Assembly: GCA_045805565.1 (NCBI GenBank)
Contig: JBJMKZ010000026.1
Location: 1-24,492, forward strand
Length of the DNA stretch: 24,492 bases
From: DATAEY01 sp045805565
Lineage (GTDB): Bacteria; Actinomycetota; Thermoleophilia; Solirubrobacterales; Solirubrobacteraceae
Reading direction: 5' to 3'
Positions 1-7,119 of the stretch are shown piece by piece; within the stretch, counting starts at the first letter, position 1, and every line of letters starts with the position of its first letter. The notes beneath the pieces were generated by a model. That model did not search any database, was not told where the DNA came from, and saw only the letters and a list, made by a program, of their open reading frames with translations. The position numbers and the translations under genes were made by a program.

Positions 1-129
1 CCGGGCCGGCGCGGCTTCCAGTGGGTCAAGTGGGTGGTGCGGCTCGAGTTGCACGACGGCGCCGACCTGGGGGCTCCGGCCTCGACCGTCTGGAGCAGCT
101 TCACCCCGGAGGGCCGCGGACGGGCTTGA
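1..129 (+). CDS. C-terminal fragment, probable molybdopterin-dependent (sulfite oxidase-type) oxidoreductase
   Basis: An open frame runs from base 1 to a TGA at 127-129 and gives 42 residues; the start lies outside the window. The fragment contains GFQWVKWVVRLEL, which resembles the C-terminal strand of the sulfite oxidase/YedY-like molybdopterin family, where a G-[FY]-x-W-V-K-W run near the C-terminus is common. Nothing of the molybdopterin pocket or the cysteine ligand is visible, so the assignment rests on this short tail. The next gene on the same strand begins about 40 bases later or further. Confidence 0.45.
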   Translation, partial: PGRRGFQWVKWVVRLELHDGADLGAPASTVWSSFTPEGRGRA

Positions 130-170
130 CCCGGGCGTTTCCGTGCTGGGGGCCCGGGTAACAGCGCGCC

Positions 171-377
171 ATGAGCAACGAGGATCGCCAGCGCATCCTG
201 AGGCGGGCCGGATCACAGCCCGCCGAGGCCGAGACCCGCACACGCGCGCGCGACAGCCGCGAGGCCACGCGCCGCGAAGACGCGGAGCTCGAGGGCGAGG
301 AACCGCCGGGCGAGCCCGAGAGCCAGCCCGCGCCGCTCGCCGAAGATTCAGAGGGTCCGCCCCGCCCGCGGCGTTGA
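171..377 (+). CDS. small charged hypothetical protein
   Basis: An ATG-started frame of 68 residues made almost entirely of Arg, Glu, Asp, Pro and Ala, with no hydrophobic core; it would be an intrinsically disordered protein. No family is recognised and no convincing Shine-Dalgarno sequence precedes the ATG. It fills an otherwise empty gap between the oxidoreductase tail and the penicillin-binding protein, and its end is compatible with the preferred GTG start of that gene. Composition alone cannot separate it from a chance frame in G+C-rich DNA. If it is not a gene, bases 130-454 are a leader region in which I see nothing else. Confidence 0.4.
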   Translation: MSNEDRQRILRRAGSQPAEAETRTRARDSREATRREDAELEGEEPPGEPESQPAPLAEDSEGPPRPRR

Positions 378-454
378 CCGCGACGCGCCGCGGAGACGTC
401 GCGACGCGGCGGCCCCAATATGCTGCGACCCGTGAGCGAGCCAGACCACCGGTT

Positions 455-2179
455 GTGACGCCAGCGCCCCTTTACCTGGAGCCCGGGCGAGGGACCCGCC
501 ACCGACGGCGTGGCCGGCGAAGCCGGCGCGCCACGTTCGCGAGCCGTCGGCGGCGTCCCGAGATCCCGTCCACCCCGCTGATCATGGCGGTCGCGGCGGT
601 CGTGGGAATCGGGGCCGGATTGGCGCTGCTGCACTTCCGAAGCGATAATGGGCGCGCGGTGGCGGAGAGCTTCGCCCGCGCGTGGCACCGCGGCGACTAT
701 TCGGCCATGTATGCGCTGGTGGATCCCACGCAGCGGCGCTCGCTGCCACGCCCAGCGTTCAACGCCGCCTACCGTCGCGCCGCCACCACCGCGACCGCCA
801 CCCGAGTCGCCACCGGTCGGCTGCGCCAGGCGGGCGATGATTGGATCCTTCCGGTCAGGGTCCGCACCCGCGCGTTCGGCGTCGTCGCCGGGACCGTGCG
901 GCTGTCGACGACCACCGGAGAGCAGAGGTGGGTGCACTGGTCGCCCACGCTCACCTTCCCGGGCCTGACCGCCGGCGCCACGCTGTCCCGCCACACCCGG
1001 CCCCCCCGTCGCGCCCCGCTGCTGGCGCGCGACGGCCGTCCGCTGACCGACGCCGACGGCCTGCCCACGCAGCTCGGCACCGCGACCGGCTTCACCGGAG
1101 ACCTGGGTCGCGCGAAGGGCGCCCAGCGACGGGCCCTGGTGGCGGCGGGTTTCCCGGCCGACACCGCGGTCGGCGTATCCGGGCTGCAGCAGGCGTTGGA
1201 CGACCGCCTCCGGGGACTACCCGGCGGGACGTTGTTGGCGGCCGGGAGGGTGCTGGCCCGCTCGACCCCGGTCCCGGCGGCGCCTATCCGAACCTCGCTG
1301 GATCCGCGTATCCAGCGCGCCGCCCAGGACGCATTGGGAGGGCAGTTCGGCGGTGTCGCCGCCCTGGAGCCAGGCACCGGCGAAGTGCTGGCGCTGGCGG
1401 GGATCGCGCAGGACGGCGCGCAGCCGCCAGGCTCGACGTTCAAGATCATGACCGTCACCGCTGCACTCGAATCGGGTCTGGTGACGCTGCGTAGCAAGTT
1501 CCCGGTCAAGACCGGCGCCGACGTCGGCGGACGCTTCCTGGCCAACGCCCACGACGAGGCCTGCGGCGGCGACCTCACCGAGTCGTTCTCGAAGTCGTGC
1601 AACTCGGTGTTCGCGCCGCTGGGAGTCAAGCTGGGAGCCCGCCGGCTGGTCGACGTGGCGCAGCGCTTCGGGTTCAACCAGCCACCCGCGATACCGGGCG
1701 CCAAGCCTGACGTCATCCCCTCGGCGGGCGATATGACGGATCCCGCCGAGGTGGGCGCCTCGGCGATCGGACAGGGCCGGGTGCTGGCCACCGCGCTGGG
1801 CATGGCCCGGGTGGGCTCGGTGATCGCCAACGGCGGCCTGCGTCCCCGGCTCACGCTTCTCCACGGCGAGCGCCCACGGCTGGTCCGGGCGACCAGCCCC
1901 AAGGTGGCCGGGCTGGTGCGGCAGCTGATGCTCTCCGTGGTCAACGGCGAGGGTGCCACCGGGAACTCCGCCGCGATCAGCGGGCAGAAGGTCGCCGGCA
2001 AGACCGGCACCGCCGAGCTGGGTGGCAATCAGCCCAACGACGCCTGGTTCGTCGCCTTCGCGCCGGCTCCCGCCCCGAAGCTGGTCGTCGGGGTGCTGGT
2101 CGTCAACGGAGGCTTCGGCGGCGAGACCGCGGCCCCGATCGCCAGGCAGGTCCTGCTGGCAGGGCTCGGTGGCGGATGA
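455..2179 (+). CDS. class B penicillin-binding protein (D,D-transpeptidase) with NTF2-like N-terminal domain
   Basis: Peptidoglycan D,D-transpeptidase, anchored in the membrane with its catalytic domain outside. From the GTG at 455 it is 574 residues: an Arg-rich cytoplasmic N-terminus, one membrane segment starting MAVAAVVGIGAGLALL (its ATG at 584 is an alternative start), an NTF2-like/MecA_N domain (AESFARAWHRGDYSAMYALV), a short dimerisation region (GLQQALDDRLRG), then the transpeptidase. The active-site motifs are all intact: Ser-Thr-Phe-Lys at 1433-1444, Ser-Cys-Asn at 1595-1603 and Lys-Thr-Gly-Thr from 2000. The frame stays open upstream to 143, but that extension is low-complexity Arg/Ala and overlaps the small frame at 171-377. 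Its stop overlaps the desaturase start (ATGA), so the two are probably translationally coupled. Confidence 0.9.
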   Translation: MTPAPLYLEPGRGTRHRRRGRRSRRATFASRRRRPEIPSTPLIMAVAAVVGIGAGLALLHFRSDNGRAVAESFARAWHRGDYSAMYALVDPTQRRSLPRPAFNAAYRRAATTATATRVATGRLRQAGDDWILPVRVRTRAFGVVAGTVRLSTTTGEQRWVHWSPTLTFPGLTAGATLSRHTRPPRRAPLLARDGRPLTDADGLPTQLGTATGFTGDLGRAKGAQRRALVAAGFPADTAVGVSGLQQALDDRLRGLPGGTLLAAGRVLARSTPVPAAPIRTSLDPRIQRAAQDALGGQFGGVAALEPGTGEVLALAGIAQDGAQPPGSTFKIMTVTAALESGLVTLRSKFPVKTGADVGGRFLANAHDEACGGDLTESFSKSCNSVFAPLGVKLGARRLVDVAQRFGFNQPPAIPGAKPDVIPSAGDMTDPAEVGASAIGQGRVLATALGMARVGSVIANGGLRPRLTLLHGERPRLVRATSPKVAGLVRQLMLSVVNGEGATGNSAAISGQKVAGKTGTAELGGNQPNDAWFVAFAPAPAPKLVVGVLVVNGGFGGETAAPIARQVLLAGLGGG

Positions 2180-3141
2180 CGACGGGCGCCACCACGCCGG
2201 CGGGGCCGCCCCCCCGGGCAGACGACATAGAGCTGACCCGGCACGAGACCCGGGACCGGATCATCACCGGGACCGTGACCGTGGTTCCGTTCCTGGCCAT
2301 CGGCGCCGTGGCCTGGCAGGCCTGGGCCAGCTTCCTGCATCCGAGCGACTTCGTGGTCTTCGCCATCCTCTACGTCGCGACCGGGCTGGGCGTGACGGTC
2401 GGGTTCCATCGCCTGTTCACCCATCGCAGCTTTGCCACCACCCGGTCGGTGCGATGGCTGCTGGCCGTGCTGGGGTCGGCGGCCATCGAGGGACCGGTGA
2501 TCTCCTGGGTCGCCGACCATCGCAAGCACCATGCCTTCTCCGATCGCCCCGGTGATCCCCACAGCCCGCACGTCGACCATGGCGGGGGCTGGCGCGGGGC
2601 GCTGAAGGGACTGCTGCACGCGCACGTGGGATGGCTGTTCCTGCACACCCAGCGGGGGGCGCGGGACCGCTACGCGCCCGACCTGCTGGCCGATCCAACG
2701 GTCCGTTTCGTCGACCGGACGTTCGTGGTGTGGGTGGTGGCCGGGCTGGGCGCCGCGTTCGGACTCGGAGTGGCGATCGGCGGGTCGGTCGAGGCGGGGC
2801 TGACCGGGCTGTTGTGGGGTGGCGCCATGCGGATGCTGGTGCTCCACCACGTGACCTACAGCATCAACTCGCTGTGCCACTTCTTCGGGCGCCAGCGCTT
2901 TCCCACCGGGGACGAGTCACGCAACCTCACCTGGCTGTCGCTGCTGTCGTTCGGCGAGTCATGGCACAACAACCACCATGCCTTCCCGACCTCCGCCGTC
3001 CACGGCCTGAGGCGGTGGGAGCCCGACATCTCGGGCGCGGTCATCCGGATGCTCGAGGCGCTCGGCCTGGCCTGGGACGTCGTCCGGGTCAGCCCCGCCC
3101 GTCAGGCGCGCAAGGCCGCCGCTCAGGGCTCGCAGGCGTAG
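2176..3141 (+). CDS. membrane fatty-acid (acyl-CoA/acyl-lipid) desaturase
   Basis: Di-iron desaturase of the stearoyl-CoA delta-9 type, 321 residues, introducing a double bond into membrane acyl chains. The three histidine boxes are present: His78-x4-His83 (HRLFTH), His115-x2-His118-His119 (HRKHH) and His264-x2-His267-His268 (HNNHH). Hydrophobic stretches flank the boxes as expected for a four-helix membrane enzyme (around 32-75, 97-110 and 180-215). The ATG overlaps the stop of the penicillin-binding protein by four bases, and a cyclopropane synthase follows 31 bases downstream, so the product double bond may be the substrate of the next enzyme. Regiospecificity cannot be read from the sequence. 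Confidence 0.93.
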   Translation: MTTGATTPAGPPPRADDIELTRHETRDRIITGTVTVVPFLAIGAVAWQAWASFLHPSDFVVFAILYVATGLGVTVGFHRLFTHRSFATTRSVRWLLAVLGSAAIEGPVISWVADHRKHHAFSDRPGDPHSPHVDHGGGWRGALKGLLHAHVGWLFLHTQRGARDRYAPDLLADPTVRFVDRTFVVWVVAGLGAAFGLGVAIGGSVEAGLTGLLWGGAMRMLVLHHVTYSINSLCHFFGRQRFPTGDESRNLTWLSLLSFGESWHNNHHAFPTSAVHGLRRWEPDISGAVIRMLEALGLAWDVVRVSPARQARKAAAQGSQA

Positions 3142-3172
3142 GCTCTGGGGCCGGCCCCCGGCCGCCCGTTCG

Positions 3173-4387
3173 ATGCGCTACGCAAACCCGGCACCCCTTC
3201 GCCGCGAGCTCGAGGCCGCCCTTCCCGAGCGCCCGTTCTCGGTCGTCTTCTGGGACGGCAGCCGCCTGGCCTCGACCGACGGGCAGGCGCCGACGTTCAG
3301 CGTGCGCTCGCCCGACGCCGTCGCCTACGCGCTCCTGGCCCCGGGCCAGCTGGGGATCGGCCGGGCCTACGTCGCGGGCGAGCTCGAGGTCGACGACCTC
3401 GACGCCGCGCTGGAGGTGGTCGACCGCTGGCGATCCCCTCCGCTCGACCGCGCCGCCCGCCTGCGGCTCGCGGTGGCAGCCGCCCGAGCCTGTGGCCTGC
3501 GACGCCCGCCCCCCCGCCCGCAGGCCGAGCTCGTGCCGCGCGGGCGCCGGCACACCCGCGCCCGCGACGCTCGCGCGGTGCGTCACCACTACGACGTCTC
3601 CAACGACTTCTTCGCGCTGTTCCTCGACGACTCGATGACCTACAGCTGCGGCATCTTCTCGCGCGGCGCGACCACCCTGGACAAGGCGCAGGAGGCCAAG
3701 CTGGAGATGGTGTGCCGGAAGCTCGAGCTCGGCCCGGGCCAGCGGGTGCTCGACGTCGGGTGCGGGTGGGGCAGCTTCGCGATCCATGCCGCCGGCCGCC
3801 ACGGCGTCGAGGTGGTGGGGATCACGTTGTCCGAGCCGCAGGCGCGGGCCGCACGCGAGCGCGCCCGCGAGGCGGGGCTGGGCGACCGCATCGATATCCG
3901 CGTCGCCGACTACCGCGAGCTCTCCGGCGAGCGCTTCGACGCGATCGCGAGCATCGGGATGGTCGAGCATGTCGGCGCGAGCCGCATCGACCTCTATGTG
4001 AGGCGACTCTCGGCGCTGCTGGTTCCGGGCGGGCGATTGCTGAACCACGGGATCGCACACCTGCGTCACGGCGACCCGGAGGTCGGCCCGTTCTCGGAGC
4101 GCTACGTGTTCCCGGACGGCGCGACCCTGCACGTCTCGCGCATCCTGCTCGCGCTCGAGCGGGCAGGGTTCGTCACCGACCACGTCGAGGGCTTCGCCGC
4201 CGACTACGCGCAGACGCTGCGTCACTGGATCCAGCGTCTGGACGGCCGCCTGGAGGACGCGATCCGCCTGGCCGGGCCCGAGCGGGCCCGCGTCTGGCGC
4301 CTTTACCTGCGAGCCGCCCGGCGCGGATTCGAAACCGGCTACACCTCGATCTATCAGGTGCGCGCCACTCTCCCGGCCGGAGGCTGA
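3173..4387 (+). CDS. cfa: cyclopropane-fatty-acyl-phospholipid synthase family methyltransferase
   Basis: SAM-dependent enzyme of 404 residues that adds a methylene (or, in some actinobacterial relatives, a methyl) group across a double bond of a phospholipid acyl chain. It has an N-terminal lipid-binding region (1-130), the conserved HHYDVSNDFF stretch (138-147), Cys159 in YSCG, the SAM-binding motif VLDVGCGWGS (192-201), catalytic-region Glu265 in GMVEHVG, and the C-terminal FETGYTSIYQV block. It follows the desaturase with a 31-base gap on the same strand, which fits a desaturation-then-modification pathway. Its order resembles actinobacterial gene pairs making 10-methyl branched acids, but the desaturase/CFA assignment is the safer reading. 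A G+C palindrome (GGGGCCGGCCCC, 3147-3158) lies in the gap. Confidence 0.92.
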   Translation: MRYANPAPLRRELEAALPERPFSVVFWDGSRLASTDGQAPTFSVRSPDAVAYALLAPGQLGIGRAYVAGELEVDDLDAALEVVDRWRSPPLDRAARLRLAVAAARACGLRRPPPRPQAELVPRGRRHTRARDARAVRHHYDVSNDFFALFLDDSMTYSCGIFSRGATTLDKAQEAKLEMVCRKLELGPGQRVLDVGCGWGSFAIHAAGRHGVEVVGITLSEPQARAARERAREAGLGDRIDIRVADYRELSGERFDAIASIGMVEHVGASRIDLYVRRLSALLVPGGRLLNHGIAHLRHGDPEVGPFSERYVFPDGATLHVSRILLALERAGFVTDHVEGFAADYAQTLRHWIQRLDGRLEDAIRLAGPERARVWRLYLRAARRGFETGYTSIYQVRATLPAGG

Positions 4388-4507
4388 CCGCCCGGCGTAT
4401 CAGCGGCGCGCCGACGATCGACCCCGGGGACACGACGCACCATTCCGCGGCGAGTTTCACGGCTCGGCCTGCGCGGTAAACGTCCGCTAGCCGGCCAATC
4501 GAGCTCC

Positions 4508-4513
4508 AGGAGG
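4508..4513 (+). promoter_or_regulatory. Shine-Dalgarno deciding a GTG start
   Basis: AGGAGG lies four bases upstream of the GTG at 4518 and fixes that codon as the start of the Holin-X protein. Confidence 0.8.
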
Positions 4514-4517
4514 TGAC

Positions 4518-4928
4518 GTGGCGCGCCAACCGCCCGGCGATCAGTCGGTGGGCGAGCTGGTCAGGCAACTGTCGGAGCAGGCGACCCGACTGGCGCGCCA
4601 GGAGGTCGAGCTGGCCCGGGTCGAGCTGGGCGCCAAGGGGAGGCGCGCCGGCCTGGGGGCGGGCATGTTCGGGGCCGCCGGGCTGGTCGGGCTGTTCGGC
4701 CTGGGCGCGCTTACGGCGGGGCTGATCCTGGTGGTGGCCACCCAGCTGGATGCGTGGCTGGCCGCATTCATCGTCGCCGGCGGCTACGCGCTGCTGGTCG
4801 GGATCCTGGCGCTGATCGCGCGCGTCAAGGTCAGGCAGGCGACGCCGCCGGTGCCCGAGCAGGCAGGCGAGAGCGTGAAGGAGGATGTCGAATGGGCCAA
4901 GACGCGGGCCAGAGCCGGCCGGCAGTAG
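4518..4928 (+). CDS. Actinobacterial Holin-X (phage holin superfamily III-like) membrane protein
   Basis: Membrane protein of 136 residues with GTG start and a strong AGGAGG site. An amphipathic N-terminal helix (VGELVRQLSEQATRLARQEV, ELARVEL) precedes two hydrophobic segments (about 52-76 and 82-102), and the tail is charged. This is the layout of the Holin-X/DUF1469 family, found in many actinobacteria next to DUF3618 proteins. Despite the name it is not evidence of a phage: no other phage gene is nearby. The role is unknown; the context suggests envelope maintenance. Its 3' end overlaps the DUF3618 gene by 37 bases. Confidence 0.85.
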   Translation: MARQPPGDQSVGELVRQLSEQATRLARQEVELARVELGAKGRRAGLGAGMFGAAGLVGLFGLGALTAGLILVVATQLDAWLAAFIVAGGYALLVGILALIARVKVRQATPPVPEQAGESVKEDVEWAKTRARAGRQ

Positions 4929-5242
4929 AAGGCCGGCCGCGCTCCGAGGAGGAGATCCGAGAGGACATCCAGCAGACCCGCGAGGAGCTGGGCGAAACGG
5001 TCGAGGCGCTGGCCGCCAAGTCCGATGTCAAGGCCCGCGCTCAGGACCGGGTGTCGGAGACGCGCGAGCGCGTGACGGTCAAGAAGGACGAAGTCGTGGG
5101 CAGGACCCGGCAGGCGATGCCCGAGTCCGCGTCGGCCGGCGCTGCGCAGGTCGTCTCGACGGTGCGGGAGAACCCGCGGCCGTTCGCTCTCGCCGGCGCG
5201 TTCCTGGCGGGCTTTCTGATCGGCCGGCGCCGTTCGCGCTGA
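4892..5242 (+). CDS. DUF3618 family protein
   Basis: A 116-residue protein starting at the ATG at 4892, preceded by AAGGAGG (4878-4884) seven bases upstream, inside the end of the Holin-X gene. The N-terminal motif RSEEEIREDIQQTREELGET is the hallmark of DUF3618; it is followed by a helical charged region (VKARAQDRVSETRERVTVKK) and a short C-terminal hydrophobic anchor (FALAGAFLAGFLIG) ending in RRRSR. Function unknown; it probably sits at the membrane with a cytoplasmic coiled region. The overlap with Holin-X implies coupled translation. Confidence 0.87.
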   Translation: MGQDAGQSRPAVEGRPRSEEEIREDIQQTREELGETVEALAAKSDVKARAQDRVSETRERVTVKKDEVVGRTRQAMPESASAGAAQVVSTVRENPRPFALAGAFLAGFLIGRRRSR

Positions 5243-5258
5243 GCCGGCCGCGATTCGC

Positions 5259-6239
5259 ATGGCGCCACCCGACACAGCACCGACGACGGATTCGGGTCAC
5301 GACCGGGACGGCGGTCGTCACCCGCCGCCCACCCCGACCAGGCTCGGCCCGCGTTCGTGGTTCGGTGTCCTCAGGCGGACGGTCCGTGAGTTCCGGGCCG
5401 ACAACCTGACCGACTGGGCCGCCGCGCTGACGTACTACGGCGTGCTCGCGATCTTCCCGGCGCTGATCGTGTTGGTCGCGATCCTCGGCCTGGTCGGCAG
5501 CTCGGCGACGCAGCCGCTGATCGGCAATCTGGGGGCCGTCGCGCCGGGGCCGGCCAAGCAGATCTTCACGACCGCCGTGGCCAACCTGCAGAAGAGCCAG
5601 CAGACCGCGGGCATCGCGTTCATCGCCGGCCTCGCCGCCGCGCTGTGGTCGGCTTCGGGCTACGTCGCGGCGTTCATGCGCGCGTCGAACGCCGTCTACG
5701 AGATCGACGAGGGCCGCCCGATCTGGTGGTCGGCCCCGGTTCGCCTCGGGGTGACCCTGGTACTGGTGGTGCTGCTGGTGATCAGCGCGCTGGCCGTGGT
5801 GCTGACCGGTGACGTTGCCGGCCAGGCGGGCAAGGCGCTCGGCCTGGGCTCGGTGGCGGTGGCCGCCTGGGACGTCCTCAAGTGGCCGGTGCTGGTGCTG
5901 ATCGTCAGCTTCATGTTCGCGCTGCTCTACTGGGCCGCCCCCAACGTGAAGCACCCGGCCTTTCGCTGGCTGAGCCCCGGAGGCGTGGTCGCGGTGGTGG
6001 TCTGGATCATCGCTTCGGCGGCCTTCGCCTTCTACGTCGGCAACTTCGCCTCCTACAACAAGACCTACGGGGCGTTGGCCGGCGTGGTCGTCTTCCTGGT
6101 CTGGCTGTGGATCTCCAACATCGCGGTGCTGCTGGGCGCAGAGCTGAACGCGGAGCTCGAGCGGGGGCGCGAGCTCGAGGCGGGCCAGCCGGCCGAGGAG
6201 GAGATCCTCGTCACTCCGCGAGCCGCCCCGAAGAGCTAG
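5259..6239 (+). CDS. YihY/BrkB family inner-membrane protein
   Basis: Polytopic membrane protein of 326 residues, of the YihY/virulence factor BrkB family. The family signatures are clear: WAAALTYYGVLAIFPALIVL near residue 53, and YNKTYGALAGVVVFLVWLWI with ISNIAVLLGAELNAELE near the C-terminus; about six hydrophobic segments are visible. The N-terminal 30 residues are polar and Pro-rich and the C-terminus is acidic, both probably cytoplasmic. The annotation 'ribonuclease BN' sometimes attached to this family is historical and not supported. It follows DUF3618 by 16 bases and precedes DUF4235 by 14, so the four genes form one unit. Confidence 0.92.
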   Translation: MAPPDTAPTTDSGHDRDGGRHPPPTPTRLGPRSWFGVLRRTVREFRADNLTDWAAALTYYGVLAIFPALIVLVAILGLVGSSATQPLIGNLGAVAPGPAKQIFTTAVANLQKSQQTAGIAFIAGLAAALWSASGYVAAFMRASNAVYEIDEGRPIWWSAPVRLGVTLVLVVLLVISALAVVLTGDVAGQAGKALGLGSVAVAAWDVLKWPVLVLIVSFMFALLYWAAPNVKHPAFRWLSPGGVVAVVVWIIASAAFAFYVGNFASYNKTYGALAGVVVFLVWLWISNIAVLLGAELNAELERGRELEAGQPAEEEILVTPRAAPKS

Positions 6240-6253
6240 ATGAAGGAGATGAC

Positions 6254-6529
6254 ATGAAACTGCTGTTCCTGCCGGTGAGCATCGCCGGCGGCCTGGTCTC
6301 CGGCGTCGTCGCCAAGAAGGTCTTCGACCAGGTCTGGGGGATGATCGACGAGGAGGAGCCCCCGCAAGCCAAGCACCGGGAGATCGACCATCGCAAGCTG
6401 GTCGCCGCGCTCGCCATCCAGGGGGCCATCTTCCGGCTGGCGCGCGGCTTCACGGACCACGGCACCCGTCGCGCCTTCGCCGGCCTGACCGGCACGTGGC
6501 CGGGCGAGGAAGCGCCCGAGCCCGAATAG
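6254..6529 (+). CDS. DUF4235 family membrane protein
   Basis: A 91-residue protein starting at the ATG at 6254, with AAGGAG at 6243-6248. An N-terminal hydrophobic segment (LLFLPVSIAGGLVSGVVA) is followed by KKVFDQVWGMIDEEEPP, the typical DUF4235 block, and a second weakly hydrophobic helix (LVAALAIQGAIFRLARG) before FTDHGTRRAFAGLTGTWPGE. Function unknown. It closes the Holin-X/DUF3618/BrkB cluster. Confidence 0.88.
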   Translation: MKLLFLPVSIAGGLVSGVVAKKVFDQVWGMIDEEEPPQAKHREIDHRKLVAALAIQGAIFRLARGFTDHGTRRAFAGLTGTWPGEEAPEPE

Positions 6530-6606
6530 CGGCCGCGACGCGGTCACAGGGTGCAGCCGCCTTGCCCGCCGGCGACGAGCGGCTCAGTCCGGCGCAGGCA
6601 AAGCGG

Positions 6607-6963
6607 CTACGGACCGGCGGGAGAGGTGCAGTCGACCGGCGGGTCGGCCGGAACCAACGTGTGCATGATGTAGCGCCCGTCGTTGAGGTAATAAACCCGC
6701 AGCGGCACGAAGCAGCGCGCCGGAGGCTTGGCCTCCGGGTACAGCCCGTCGATGTAGTACTGGCAGTAGACGACGTGGGGGTTGAAGCGGTGGCAACCGG
6801 TCACCCCGAAGGCCGGCGCGTTCACGGCACGGGCGATGTTCGCGGCGTACTGCTGCGCCTTGGCGAGTGCGCGCGCGAGGGTGAGGGTGTGCGCATCCGC
6901 GGGCGTCGCCGCGGCTCCCAGCGTGGCGGCGGCCAGCACCGCGATCCAGCGTCTCCGCCTCAT
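6607..6963 (-). CDS. small secreted hypothetical protein
   Basis: An ATG-started frame of 118 residues on the - strand. It begins MRRRRWIAVLAAATLGAAAT with a cleavage-like ADA around 22-24, a normal Sec signal peptide. The mature part has four cysteines in contexts such as TGCHRFNPHVVYCQYYIDG and is rich in Tyr, suggesting a small disulfide-bonded extracellular domain. No family is recognised. It is transcribed away from the MBL-fold gene at 7120, with which it shares a 156-base intergenic region, and towards the DUF4235 gene. A much longer open frame continues upstream to 8628 but is antisense to the MBL gene and is not the gene. Confidence 0.72.
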   Translation of the reverse strand: MRRRRWIAVLAAATLGAAATPADAHTLTLARALAKAQQYAANIARAVNAPAFGVTGCHRFNPHVVYCQYYIDGLYPEAKPPARCFVPLRVYYLNDGRYIMHTLVPADPPVDCTSPAGP

Positions 6964-7020
6964 CCCTGACGACCGTACCGGATCGAACGCCCTACGGCGA
7001 CCGGTTGCCGCCGGCACGGC

Positions 7021-7050
7021 GCGCGGGTGCGCGGGTGCGCGGGTGCGCGG
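7021..7050. repeat. tandem octamer repeat, 3.75 copies
   Basis: GCGCGGGT occurs three times in direct succession, followed by a partial copy (GCGCGG), in the divergent intergenic region between 6963 and 7120. Perfect copies with no coding constraint suggest a simple-sequence tract; it lies upstream of the MBL-fold gene. Confidence 0.8.
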
Positions 7051-7106
7051 ACGTAGGCCCCGCCCAACCGACGAGGTCGGTGCAGATAGTCTGGACGCCT
7101 CACGTC

Positions 7107-7114
7107 GAGGAGGT
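7107..7114 (+). promoter_or_regulatory. Shine-Dalgarno deciding a GTG start
   Basis: GAGGAGGT lies five bases before the GTG at 7120 and supports that start, which places the whole SnoaL-like domain inside the protein. Confidence 0.8.
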
Positions 7115-7119
7115 AGCGC

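Noticed and set aside
769..2028. Long - strand open frame (419 codons) opposite the penicillin-binding protein
   Set aside because: Antisense to a gene with all transpeptidase motifs; its product is Arg/Ser/Pro/Ala-biased with no domain, typical of G+C-rich shadow frames.
3089..4225. Long - strand open frame opposite the cyclopropane synthase
   Set aside because: Shadow of a clearly recognised enzyme; no motif or ribosome binding site.
4518..4928. Holin annotation taken as a sign of prophage
   Set aside because: Holin-X proteins are widespread chromosomal membrane proteins; no phage structural, lysin or integrase gene is present.
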